Below are positions 46,821 through 58,282 of a stretch of 64,000 nt of DNA, in pieces (position 1 is the stretch's first letter; each line of letters opens with the position of its first letter). The position numbers and the translations under genes were made by a program. The DNA is taken from assembly GCA_027625915.1 (NCBI GenBank), contig JANTQA010000060.1, positions 6,820,001-6,884,000 on the forward strand. Reading direction: 5' to 3'. The DNA comes from Anaeramoeba flamelloides. Its lineage: Eukaryota > Metamonada > Anaeramoebidae. Under the pieces are notes generated by a model that did not search any database, was not told the DNA's origin, and saw only the letters and a list, made by a program, of their open reading frames with translations.

Positions 46821-49785
46821 TTAGGATTTGCCTATTTAATATTTGGGAGATTTTTCAACAGTTTTTTTTTTTTTTTTTTAAATTAACAAAATTAATTTAT
46901 TTTGTTAAATTTATCTTTATTTGATCAAAGTCAACCCTCCCACCCAGTTTTTAATTTTTTTTTTTTTTTTTTTCTTTCTTTTATTGTTTTTTAATAAATA
47001 ATTTTATTTCCTTTTATAATATGTATACTCAACCCAAAAATCACTAAAAAACAATTAGACGAAAGAAGTGAAATAATAAGTGTTGACTTTTTATTTTGAA
47101 CAATTTATGAAATTGAGACTTTCTTAATAAAGCAAATTACAAGTGTAAATTCACATATTAATTTAAAATAAACTCAGTTTATTTGAAGCATTACATCTAC
47201 AGTTACTTCAATCATTTTATTTTCAGACAACATTTTTCAGTTTAAATGACCTATCAAAAATTATTTTTAACCACTGTAATAGTTATTTTTCTATAATGCT
47301 TTCCAAAACTGCAAATAAAATACAATGAAAAAATATACTGTGCTTTTTATAAAAAATGAAGATTACGAAAATTTATCAATAGAACAATTAAAAATCACAT
47401 ACAATCAAAAGTTTTGAAAAAAGATATTTATTTGGTGTTCTCATTTAAACTAAATATTTTTTACTTTATTTTTTTTTTTCATTGATAATTAAAACAATAA
47501 TTAGTCTTGAATCATAAAAAAATTTCCAGTTTTTAAAGAACAATAGTCTTCAAATTAAAAAATATTTTTATCTTTGTTTTTTTTGATCTTGTTGAGAATT
47601 TGATCTGATTGTTTTGTGAAAAGCAATGAATAATTCAGTTTCTTATTTTAGAATGTATTATTTGGCAAGGGACTTTTGTTTATTATCAATTAACAATTTT
47701 AGTTTAATTATGTTATAAATAATTAACTTTTTGCTTCTTTCTTCTCCAAGAAGAATTTAGAAATTTTTACAGATTTTTTGTCAGTTTTTTAAAAGGGTTT
47801 TTTTTTTTTTTTTAAAGATGATGCTCTCTACAGCTAAAACAGGATCTTTAGAACTTTACGGAACTCCTCACAGGTTTCTCGTCAAAAATATTCCAACTTT
47901 GAACTGTTAATTCCTTTACAAGATTTTTTGAATTACTATTTCAAATTTTTTTGATACAAGTTTATTTCTTTGAAATGGAAGCGAAATGTAGCTCAATCTT
48001 AGAAAAAATTTTTTTTTTGTTTTTTCTAAAGTAAAGACTGTAAACGATAATTGTCATTTTATTTTAAGAGTATTTCCTTTCCAAACAAAAATGTTTAATT
48101 AAGCATTTAATATTTTATAGAATTTTTGTCAAAAAGTTTTATACCGAAATTAATGAAAACAATTTTTTAAATTCTTGTAATGGTTTTAATTAAAACATAT
48201 TATTAAGTAATCTATATTTTTTTCTAAAAATACCTTACATTTGGAAAGAAATTTTTTTTTTTTTTGTGTCCCACTCTGTGAGATAGTGTCTCGTTTTTTA
48301 TTTTTTTTTTTTTAAATTTTAAAAGAATCTTGATTTTTATTCAATTAATTCAAATTTTAAAAAAAAAAATCTAAGGACAGCCGTAAACCAATTATTAATG
48401 ACCAATTATAAATTTTTTATGTATTATTGATAATTTTTATTTCATGTTTTTGCCCCTCCTGTGAATTCCGGGGTGGGTGGGGGGGTATCTTCAAGTTTCG
48501 GGACGTTTTTAATTTTTCTTAAATTCAAAAAAAATAGAGTAAAATCTTTTCTTTTTAGTTACTTCTTTTAAATTCTCGAAAAGATAATGATTTTTTTTTT
48601 TTAATTTTTGAAAGAAAAATAAAATTTTTGAATTTTTTTTTTTATTTCTTTATTAAAAAAATAATAACCATCATTAGATAATTTTTAACTTGGTCAGATA
48701 AATGATATTTTTATTTTTATGTAATATTTTAATTATTTTTCTACTGTTTTTTATTATTATTGGTAAAATTTTCTTTCATTGTTCCTTTTTCCCAATAAAT
48801 AAATAAATAATTTATTTATTTCAAATTGTTTAAAATTATAAAAAATCTTGATAAAATTTATAAAATATTGGGATGGTATTTTATTAAATTTCAAAATTGG
48901 TCAAATTGAATTTTTTCATGTTTTTGAAGGGCTTATTGATTATTATTGTTGTTATGAAAGTATTTAATGTTTTTTATAATAATGGAGAGGAAAAATTAAA
49001 AAGAATATTTTGTTATCCGTAGTATTTTATTACTTAAATTGTAGAAAATTCAAAATCTTGAAATCATCAATACTTAATATTTTTAAAAATTTATTCAAAA
49101 TCCAATTTTAGTTTAAAAAGTTAACTGGAAAGTTTTTTACCTCTAAAACAAGTTGCAAAAGTCTAATTGGTCTCTTAATTGTTTTTGTTTCATAATCCTA
49201 ATGAAAATTCCCTAGTATACCATACAAACCACCCAAGCATACTAACACATACTCTAACCTACCCTAGCGTCCCTTACTAACCAAAAAGGGGGTGGTTAAC
49301 TACCCACGGTCAATATATTTCAATGTAATTGACTATTTTGAAAAAAATGAGAATTTGGCCAATTTTGAAATTTTATAATTTTCCCCTCTTGTGTCCCATT
49401 AAAAAAAATGTTCAATTCTATTTTTAGTATTAATGTTTAATTTTTTGATCTTAATTCTAATTAACCTTATAAACCTCCTCATTAATTTTAAATTTTGAAA
49501 TAATTTAAAAGATGTGTATTAAAGTTTTTGACTTGTTTTTTTAAAAAAGATATTAAAATAATTTTTTGTCTAATAATCAAAATATTCGTCAAGGTAATAA
49601 CAAAAATTAAAGTATTATATGAAAAAACTAATCTTTATAAAATAATAAAAAAAAAATTATTAATATTAAAATTCTTTGGAAATAATTATTATCTTAAAAA
49701 ATAAATTTCTTTGTTAAAAGTCAAAAAAAAAAAAAAAAAGTAAATTATTAAACGAAAATTGAAAATAATAAATAATAAATCTAAA
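46821..49785. other. Gene-free stretch between nup54 and vps35
   Basis: Both flanking genes end here (convergent orientation). Long T runs are frequent. Two compositional islands stand out in the AT-rich background: a G-run cluster at 48470-48485 and a C-rich patch at about 49205-49315. No coding frame is supported. Confidence 0.5.
48470..48485 (+). other. G-quadruplex-type G-run cluster
   Basis: GGGGTGGGTGGGGGGG can supply four G-tracts of three with one-base loops. It lies between convergent genes in strongly AT-rich surroundings, with CCCCTCC about 18 bp upstream. Confidence 0.7.
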
Positions 49786-52700
49786 TTACTTTAAATCGTC
49801 CAAAGATATAGAAATATTGATTTGTTTAAACAAATCTTCGGTTTCTTCTTGAGATTGGCAATATTTAATATGCTTTATTGTTGATTTATAAAAATTGAAA
49901 CTTTGAGGTTCAACTAATTCTGACAAATTTGTATTATTTTCTTCAATTTTTCTGTGGATTAATTCTAATAAGGTATTAACATAATCAGCGTTTATTTGCT
50001 CGATCTCGTATCTTAAGAAATATAAGCAAACATTCAAGATTTCGAATAAAAGTTGGAACATTGAAGCCGATTCCATCAATGAGCCTGCGACTCTAATTGC
50101 CCTCGAAATACAGCCTTGTAACCTTTTTGTATCTTTGAAATAAATTTTTTCTTTATCCTCATCTTCTTCCTCGTCTTCTTCTGAATCATCGTCTTCTTCT
50201 TCGTCTTCAATCCAAAATAGATAGGAACATAGACAAACTGCTCTCGCCTGGTCGTTTACAACCATTAATTTTGAGGAATGCCCACCTGCGTGGTTTGCCA
50301 ACGTACTGTAATTTTCTTCATCAAATATACGTAAGGTCTGAAGGGTTGACGAAATGATAGTGATCATTTCAAAGCGCACCTTACTCACAACAACATGCTC
50401 TTCATAAGCTAAAATCGCCTTTGTCATAAATTCATAACAAATTGCTTCAAACCCGCATTTGTCAGAGGCCTGCGCGCATTGTAACAACAATTTCAAAGAA
50501 ATTAATGGGAACAATGGTGTTAAGGATGTCACAATTTTGTAAACAAATTCAAAGATTTTTTTTGGACTCAATGGATATTGCTCTTCTTCATTATCTTCAA
50601 TATAGTCTCGAATTTTAAATGACAACAATAATGACGAAAAGACTAAAGGAGATACAGTATGTTTAATTCTTCGTTCTCCACTGTTACCAAATTTTTGTGC
50701 AAGCACCTGAAGAATTTTAAATGATTCAATTAAATCTTTTGATTTTAATAGATGAACCAATCGGCAAACAGCATCTTGCTCCGCTAAAAATAAGGTTTTT
50801 TGGTATTCATCTTCTTCAGATTCCGATGGCATATCTTTTTCATCTTGAACCAAAATTTTGACATATTCAAACAATTTCTTGACTTTTTCACTAGTTCGAA
50901 TATATGTTGAGTTCTGCAGCACATTTTCAATAATTTTTAATGCAATTTTTCTTCGATCACTATAAGGCAGTAATTCAATTAATGGTGAATAATTCTCAAA
51001 TTCTAATAATACATTTACATTCTTATATTTTGTCAACGGGGTTGTTAATAAATTATTGATTTCTTTAATTATATCTCTTGAAAGACTTTATTTTTTAATT
51101 TTTGTTTTTTGAAATAAATTTACAAATAAATTAAATAAATAAAAATAGATATATATATATTTAGTATTAAGGAATTTTATAATTAGGAATAAAAATTGCA
51201 TACATATAATTAAATATTTTTAATTAATTTTGATCTAATAATTAAAAAAAAAAAAAAAGATATAAAAGATAATTTGAAAATTGTTTTGAATTTTTTTGAT
51301 AATATTTTTATATATAATTTATATTTACGCAAATAAATACATAAGATTTTAATAAAGAGAAAAAACATCCCAAAGAATACAGTTATTCTCAAAATGAAAA
51401 AATCAATTTTTTTTTTAAATTAGTCCATCATTAAGATTCTCTAACTAGTACTTCAATCCTTTTTTTGTATATTTTTTTAAAAACTTTTTGTTTTTTTCAC
51501 TTTTTGGAAAATAGCTATTTTGAATTTAAAAAAAAATCTAACAATAAATAAAATATTATTTTTGAATAAATTTAAAAATCAAGTTCTTAACTTTTTTGAA
51601 ATAATAAAAATTAAAAAAATTTGTTTCGGAATTAGAGAAGTGACGTAGAGTGCCTATGTTTTCCAGAATTCAAAAGAATAGAGTAAAATCAAAGATTTAA
51701 CTCGATTCTTTTAAATTATGGAAAAGCTAACGGCGTTTTTTTTTTTAATTTCAGTAATTTTCTCTATTTTTGCAAGTAAAAAAAACTTCACGGTGCTTTT
51801 CTTGAGGTTTTCTGTTTTATTTGTAAAGTGTTATAGGTTTTTTTGAGTTTTCTGTTTATTTGGAAAATAAACAGAAAACTCAAGAAAACCTAACGGCGGT
51901 TTTCTAGAATTTAAAACCCCTCCCTTAAATTACAGTAAAAAATTTTTTTCTGAATTATTATTAAATTGAATTTTAATAAATAAAATATTTTTTAAAAAAG
52001 AAAAGAAAACAATTTTTTCATAACTTTTTTTAAAATGTTTACTTTATTTCCTTTGATTGCTCTTTTAACAAAGATCAATACAAATATTTATTTTTTGATT
52101 TGGTTATTGTTTTAACAATTTTCAACGAAAAAAAAAAAAATAAAAAGAGATTTTTTTTTAAAATTACTTTTAATAATGTAATTTCATAAAGTATGACAAA
52201 AAGTTTCAAAATTATCTATAAGAATAGATGATAAACTTCAATAGACCTATTTTTAGTGCTATATTAAAAATTTTTTTGATCATCACTTTTTTGAAAACAC
52301 GTTTTTATAATTTATAGAATTGAAAAAAATCACTGAGATGAAAATAAGTCCGAATATCCTTATTAATTGTTAATATTAGGAAAATTTTAAAATCAAATCC
52401 TTTTTTTATAATTAACCAAATATTTTATGAGGATAGTAATAAACCTTCCATAAATTTCATTAAAGTGAAGTATCTATAGAATACTCATTTAATTGCTGGA
52501 TAACCAAAAGTAGATCTACTTATTTTGAAAAAAAAAAAACATAGAGTTTTATAGAGGTTTGCTCTGAATTTGGACAAACATAAATTTTTATTCTTGTTTT
52601 TTAATTGATTGAATATCTTTTTGAACAAGTGTAATTTAATTAATCATCATTCTAATAAGTGGGTGAGTTATAATTTTAAAAGTTTGATACTTGTATAAAA

Positions 52701-54759
52701 AAAGAAATTATTAATCAATGAAAAAAACAATTTCTCTAATATTAACAATTAATAATGATGCCCAGAATTATTTTCGTGTCTGGGATTTTTTTTCAATTCT
52801 ATAATTTTTCCTTTTTTTTTCACCCTAATTTGCTTATCAAATTATAAAAAGAAAAAGAGTAATACCATTATAAAAAAAAAAAAAAAAATTATTAAAAAAA
52901 AAACCAAATTTCAAACCTTCCAGATTCCGAAGCAGAATTATAGCAAAATCTAAGAACACGATCGATATAATCGATTTGTTTTGGATTAAGTTGAAGAGCT
53001 AATTGTATTAAGGAATTTAAAATTGATAAAAGATCTTTGACTGGCAAATTTTTTCTTTCCTTGGTAATTAGCCCGATACCCTTTGAAAAGATGGTAAAGA
53101 TTTGTTCCTTATCGTTAATGTCGTCACTATTTGATTCAGAATAATTAATAAGTCTATTAATTAAACTGATCATAATTTGCTTAATGTTCACACCTTCTGC
53201 AAGTTTTGAAATGGTTTGTAAGATTGATGGTAATGTGGAGATATGATAATCATCTGAAAACACCTGGATGATGACTTCCATCAAATATTCCTGAGCGATA
53301 GGATCGCCACATTCGTTAATTTGTTCCAATAATAAGGGTAAAACTTTTTCTGTATAAACCTCTAAGGTGACGATTTCAAGTTGCGATAGCCGAACTAAAT
53401 TGGTGCCAACTAAAATCTTTAATTCCTTTCTTTCAATGTCAAGGTTTTTTTGTGCAATTTCTTTTTCTTTTTTTGTTAAATTGCCGGGGGTCTTTTGGTG
53501 TGCAATACGTACCCACAGTTTATTCATTTCAACGAAATTCTTAATCGTGAAATCAATGCTATTAGAAAGCGATTCCTGATCGTTGGATGTCGAATATTCA
53601 GATCCTTTGTCTGGTAGTTTGTCCTTGGTCATTTGGGAAAGGTAGTGCCTTAAAAACAAACCTCTTGTTGGGTGCTGAACTCCTTTACACATCTCGATTA
53701 AATCAGATAGAACATCCTAAAAATACAAATTAAATCACAAAGTTTTGTTGTTTGTTCGAAATTTTGTTGTTTGTTGGAGATTATTATTGTTTTTTTTCGG
53801 ATATTGTTGTTTGTTTGTAATTGTTTATGTTTGAGTGGTTCGGTTATTTCGTTTGAGAGAAATTTTAATTTCACACAAAATGTCCCATTTTTTTTTTTTA
53901 TTTTTTGTGTGCTTCTGAAGAAAAAAATAATAAAAATTGATTGAAAAAATTCCAAGAAAAAACAAAAATTAAGCAAATCAAAGAAAACCTACTTGTGTTT
54001 CAACTTCTTTTGACTTAATTAACACTGACCCGGTGGTAATCATTAAATAGAGTCTAGGAACAATTGCTTCAATGAATTGTACTTCTTTATAGAGCTTACT
54101 AGCAGATTTTCCTGATTTTATATCTTCTTGAAGGAAAAATTCCAGATAACGAAGCTCATCAGAAACTTGCATGTCTATTCATTTAAAATAAAATTCAATT
54201 GGATTGAGTTTTGATTAAAGATTAGGAAAATTGTTTTCTCAAGAAAAAAAAAAAATAAAGAATAAAAAAAAACAAGAAAAAAAAATAAATTTTTTTTTTG
54301 TTTTGTTTCTTGAGCAAGAAAGAATGAAAAAACGAAAAAAGTATACAGAGATCGTAATAATTTTTTGGGCTTAAAGCCGAAGTTCGGAGTCCATCAAGCA
54401 TTTGAGAGGCATTTTTTAAAGCGGCTGGAATTTTTCCTTGATCAAGAGCGCGGCGCATTAAAAATCCGAATTTACGGACCTAAAAAAGTAAGTTTTTTTG
54501 AGTTGGAGTTTAAATTTGTTGTTAGCGTAAAGTGTGTGTCAATTTGTTTTTTGTTGTTTGGGTTAGAAGTTAAAGAAAAAATATTTGTGTTGAAAAGGAA
54601 GATTTGAATAGATTCTTTTTCTCTTGCAAAACAATAAAAAAAGAAAAAAAAATTTACATTTTCTTTTGTTTGGTTGCTTATTTTTGATTGTTCGTTTGTT
54701 GAAACAAGTTGAGAAGTTTTTCTAAGTTGTTTAACTTGTTGTTTAAATCTTTTTGACAT
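49786..54759 (-). CDS. VPS35: Vacuolar protein sorting 35 (retromer core), five exons, one apparent +1 frameshift
   Basis: Exons in transcript order: 54759-54658, 54479-54347, 54174-53993, 53717-52917, 51085-49786, predicting about 838 residues. Introns are GT-AG (178, 172, 275 and 1831 bp) and phases agree. VPS35 is the helical-solenoid scaffold of retromer, which returns receptors from endosomes. Landmarks: LMRRALDQGKIPAALKNAS, LRTSALSPKNYYDLY, SDELRYLEFFLQ, IVPRLYLMITTGSV, MCKGVQHPTRGLFLRHYL (the PRLYL/RGLFLR region that binds VPS26), FAEMNKLWVR-like FVEMNKLWVR, LVGTNLVRLSQLE, AQEYLMEVIIQVF, then the C-terminal VPS29-binding half (HTVSPLVFSSLLLSFK, AICYEFMTKAILAYEE). An acidic insert of about 20 residues (about 50140-50210) is lineage-specific. 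At the start of exon 4 the conserved D-V-L-S-D-L-I-E-M-C is split between two frames by a four-A run (53700-53703, plus strand); three A would restore it. Sequencing error is likeliest. Confidence 0.9.
51086..52916 (-). other. 1831-bp intron 4 of vps35 with hairpins
   Basis: The donor GTTTGAAA starts at 52916 and the acceptor AAG ends at 51086. The AG/T junction codon restores a continuous VPS35 sequence (SESG, S, LSRDIIKEINNLL). It is one of two long introns in the window; both have AAG acceptors, whereas the short introns use TAG. It contains a strong hairpin at 51843-51883 and short AACGGCG-bearing inverted repeats (about 51651-51737 and near 51890). Confidence 0.75.
51843..51883. repeat. 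Perfect 19-bp hairpin in vps35 intron 4
   Basis: TTGAGTTTTCTGTTTATTT and its exact reverse complement are separated by only 3 nt. A diverged direct copy of one arm (TTGAGGTTTTCTGTTTTATT) lies about 40 bp upstream at 51803-51822. It may be a foldback element or an intronic small-RNA precursor; function is unknown. Confidence 0.75.
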
Positions 54760-55112
54760 TAGAGATAAATAAGAAAAAATGAAAAATAAAGTATTCATTT
54801 TTTCGGTAAAGTTTGTTGAAAAGAATTGACTCAGAATTTTTGGAGAGATCAAATTCATGTTTCAGTTTGTATACTTTTCTTTTTTGAGATTCAAGTAAAC
54901 TAAAAAAAATCTTTTAGAAAATTTAATAGAAAATACAAAAAAAAAATTTAACGTAACGAGAATCAAAAAAATCAAGTTTAAAAATGAAGTACCACTAAAA
55001 CCAGATTAATATTAAAAACTAATTTCCTAAAAGAATTATTTTCTTAAAAGTCTAATCCAATTTTCTCTTTTTTTAAAAGTTCAAAATACGACATATTTTT
55101 GAATTATAGCTG
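54760..55112. other. Upstream flank of vps35
   Basis: The frame of exon 1 is open to an upstream ATG at 54858, giving a hydrophobic extension (FFIFSYLSL) not typical of VPS35. I therefore prefer the ATG at 54759. The rest is A-rich with no recognised motif. Confidence 0.45.
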
Positions 55113-55268
55113 ATGTTTGAATTCTAAATGGGAAAAAATTTTCACTTTATTTTTAAGATTTTTTTCCCCAACAGAGTTCCCAAAGTAATAGATTGGGAGA
55201 AGTGGATCTATTTGAAAAAGGAAACTGGAAAATGAAGTGAAAATTTGTCTCATTTAAAATTCAAATAA
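55113..55268. mobile_element. MITE family F, copy 1 (~156 bp foldback)
   Basis: The left arm TTTGAATTCTAAATGGG leads to AAAATTTTCACTT. The right arm GAAGTGAAAATTTGTC leads to CATTTAAAATTCAAA and is its inverted copy. A related copy is nested in the family E repeat at 63178-63336. Confidence 0.6.
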
Positions 55269-55536
55269 CAAGAACTAAAAAAAAATATTTAATTTAAGGT
55301 GGTCAGTACATTAAGCAAATTTTGAGTGCCATAGTTTACACAAAATTATTCAAATGATTTCGTAAAGGATAACATTAATATTTTCATAAATATGAGAGTA
55401 GGAATATACCCTGTTATACTTATATATTTTCATAACAATTAAATCATGGCAATTAAAAAAAAGAAAAAAATTTATCAAAATTAAATAAATAAAAATTATT
55501 TATTTCTTTTTTTTTTTAATTTTTTATGGCCGCGAT

Positions 55537-55821
55537 TCAATCATGACCGATTGCCCTTGTATGGAAGCAGTTTTTTAAGAACTTAGTCGTCGGTTCGTAT
55601 ATGTATTTGTAATTAATGTTAGCTAGTAGAGCATAAGTGTTTTTTTCTTTTGTTTTTTGGTTTATTATTTTTATTCTTTTCTTCTTCATTTTTTCATTGT
55701 TTTCTAGTGTTTTCTTATTTTGAGTTTTCGGGAATTTCAGGTATTCTAGTCTGACTAAGTCTTTTAACCACTCTAATCTCGTTTCATTATAGGTCGGGCA
55801 TTCACATAACATGTGAGGCAT
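55537..55821 (-). mobile_element. LINE (non-LTR retrotransposon) 3' fragment with zinc-binding C-terminus
   Basis: A 94-residue open frame begins MPHMLCECPTYNETRLEWL. The H-x(2-3)-C-x-CP-x-Y pattern is typical of the zinc-binding tail after the reverse transcriptase of non-LTR elements (compare HLLxECPxYxxxR). The rest is Lys/Asn-rich. No reverse transcriptase lies next to it on the minus strand, so it is a fragment. It could derive from the same family as the reverse-transcriptase remnant at 60440-61400, which lies on the other strand. Confidence 0.55.
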
Positions 55822-57224
55822 ATTTCATTTATTTCTTGATCTTATCTTAAAAATTTGATATAATTACTTTTTTCTTTAGTTGATTTTATTTTTAATTCTT
55901 AATGGAGAAAAACTTTATTCTGGAAAATTTTAGATTGTCATATCACTTTCTATTTCTTCAGAAATTCTCAAAATTGAATTGAAAATCAAATTTCATTTAT
56001 TTTCTTCTAATATTTAATAATTGAAAAAAATAACATATTTTTTAAATTCTTCTTGGAAAATAAAAGATTTATTGGTGTGTATTTGTTTGATTTGATAATT
56101 ATTTATTTTCCATTTAATTCAAAAAATTAAATAATTCTGAATGACACTTGGACCTTTTTAATCATATTTTCTTTTTCTTTGTGTTGGATCTTTTATAATT
56201 GTTTTTAAATTTCATAAATTCAATATCTAATATTAGAATATTTGTAATCATATTCTTTTTTTCCCTTTGTTTATTAAAAATATTTGAAAAAGGAATTTTG
56301 AAAACAAATGTTTAAAAAAGTATTTTTGTTAAAATATCAAATAGTAATGGGGCTAGGGATTAATCAAAATTACTTGTTTGGACCATACAAATTAAGAAGA
56401 TAAAGAAAACTTATCTCCAAAAATTAGATTTGGTTCGCTTTTTTTTTTTTTTTTCATTTTTGATTTCAACAAGTTTATCGGGAGGTCTGATCTTTATTGT
56501 TTGGTTCAGAGAGAGAAAAAAGAGTCTTTTAAAATACATACCTTTTTGGAACATTTTTTAATTTGTACATTCCTTGGTTATTTTACGCCCCAACTCACCC
56601 ACATTTCTTGATTTCAAAACCTAATTTAATAAAATTTTAAAATTTAATAACAAAATATGTTCCAAAAAATCGAAAATTTAAAGATTAATCTTCCATTTAC
56701 TTTGGGTTCGTTGTCTTTTTTTCACAAATATAACATTTAGTGATTTTAGTTTCAAAGTTTTAGTATCAGAGGGAATTTTAAAAATATTTTTTTGTAAGGT
56801 TTACATAATGAAAATTTTTCTACTTCATTAAAGAAGAAAGGAATTTTTTTATACTGGAAGAAATTGTTAAAAAAAAAAAAACAATAATAAATAAAACCAC
56901 GAAGAATTAAAACAAACCAGAATAAAAAATCTACATTATTTCAAAAAAAATAAAAATTATTATTTTTGATATATAAAAACAAAATTTACTTATTGGTATA
57001 AAATGGATTAAAATACATTCTATTTCGTTGAAAAAATATACAAAGAAACCAAAAAACACCGATTGGAAAATATACCCCCAAAATACGATTTTAGAACCTT
57101 GGAAATTCAACTTCTAATAAAAAGAGATACTTTTTTATTTTATTTTTTTTAAAATGAACACTTAATACATTTGGTTTCACTTTTTAGATATAATATTTCA
57201 GCCAAATATACAATAAACCAGATT
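55822..57224. other. Gene-free stretch holding family H repeat, copy 2
   Basis: About 56275-56835 is collinear with parts of 19785-21345 (TTTCAACAAGTTTATC, TTTTAGTTTCAAAGTTT, CTACTTCATTAAAG) without either of the inserts seen there. The rest is AT-rich without features. Confidence 0.45.
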
Positions 57225-57872
57225 TAAAAACTTTTTAATCACATTATAATGTTAATGGAAGTTTTTTGAGTGTTTGTTATTTTGATATTCTCATCGAAAA
57301 AATATTTTCAAATTTTTGGATCACAAACATTTTTTCTAATTTTACAAATTTTTGTTGTGCTTTTTCAAATTTCTTGTTTTTCTTTTCTTTTTTTTTGGAA
57401 ATTTTTTTGGTATTCTTTATTTTATCTTATTCTTGCTTTGGTTTTCTTATTTTTTTCTTTTTTTCCTTTTTCCTTTTTTTATTTTTTTTTGATTCTTTTT
57501 TTTGCAAAATATCATTTGGAAAAAAAAAAAGATCTTTGAAAAGACAAATAATCACTAATAAAATTATGACAATGCAAGTATTTTAAAGTGTATTTTATTA
57601 TCAGTATAAAATATTCTTGATTACTTTTTTTCAGTGAATTTCCAGTAATAAAAAAATCTCTAACACTTGTTTCAAAAGTTACAGTAAACCCTTTCTTTAT
57701 TTTTTTGTTTTATTTTATTCAATTGTTGAAATATCACGTTTTTATATATTTAGAATGATTTACAATTAAATTAAAAATCAGATTAAATTATTTGTTGTTC
57801 TTGAATTCTATAGGGTATTTTTTATTCAATTTATTATTTCAGGCGAGTAACAATTTTTGAAATGGTTTTTAC
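57225..57872. repeat. Dispersed repeat family G, copy 2
   Basis: Collinear with about 9395-9990: TATAATGTTAATGGAAG, TTTTTCAGTGAATTTCC, TTGTTCTTGAATTCTA and TTATTTCAGGCGAGTAAC. T-rich frames here encode only Phe/Leu/Ser-rich peptides and are not taken as genes. Confidence 0.5.
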
Positions 57873-58016
57873 AATTAACCCCCAAATTAAGAGAAAAAAT
57901 ATAAATTCTAGTAAAATAATTTGTCAAAAAATTTTTCTAAAAAATATGCCTTAATTTGCGATTTACTTTTTACCTAAATTTAGTTGAAATTTTGTGTCTT
58001 ATAAGTGGAAATGACA
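57873..58016. mobile_element. Family C MITE, decayed copy
   Basis: The right arm is clear (GCCTTAATTTGCGATTT, TTTAGTTGAAATTTTGTG, CTTATAAGTGGAAATGAC). The left arm is weak. It directly follows a family G repeat. Confidence 0.5.
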
Positions 58017-58214
58017 ATAAAAAAATTGCAATTATCCCATTTAATAAAGATATAACCCAATGATTAAGATTTTCAATATATTTCATAATTTTATCTCAAA
58101 ATTTTAAATATTTTCAAACAAATAAAATCAACCTGAATTATTAATTATAATAAAAAAAACAGAATATAACCAAAAAAAAATAATTTAATTATGAAAATTC
58201 AGTAGTTATACTAT

Positions 58215-58218
<4 letters not shown>

Positions 58219-58279
<61 letters not shown>
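58219..58279. repeat. (TA)n microsatellite, ~30 units
   Basis: Uninterrupted TA dinucleotides, the longest such run in the window. Confidence 0.95.

Positions 58280-58282
<3 letters not shown>

Noticed and set aside
57266-57586. Phe/Ser-rich open frames that look like membrane proteins
   Set aside because: They are translations of T-rich repeat family G sequence in overlapping frames, with no conservation in the other copy.
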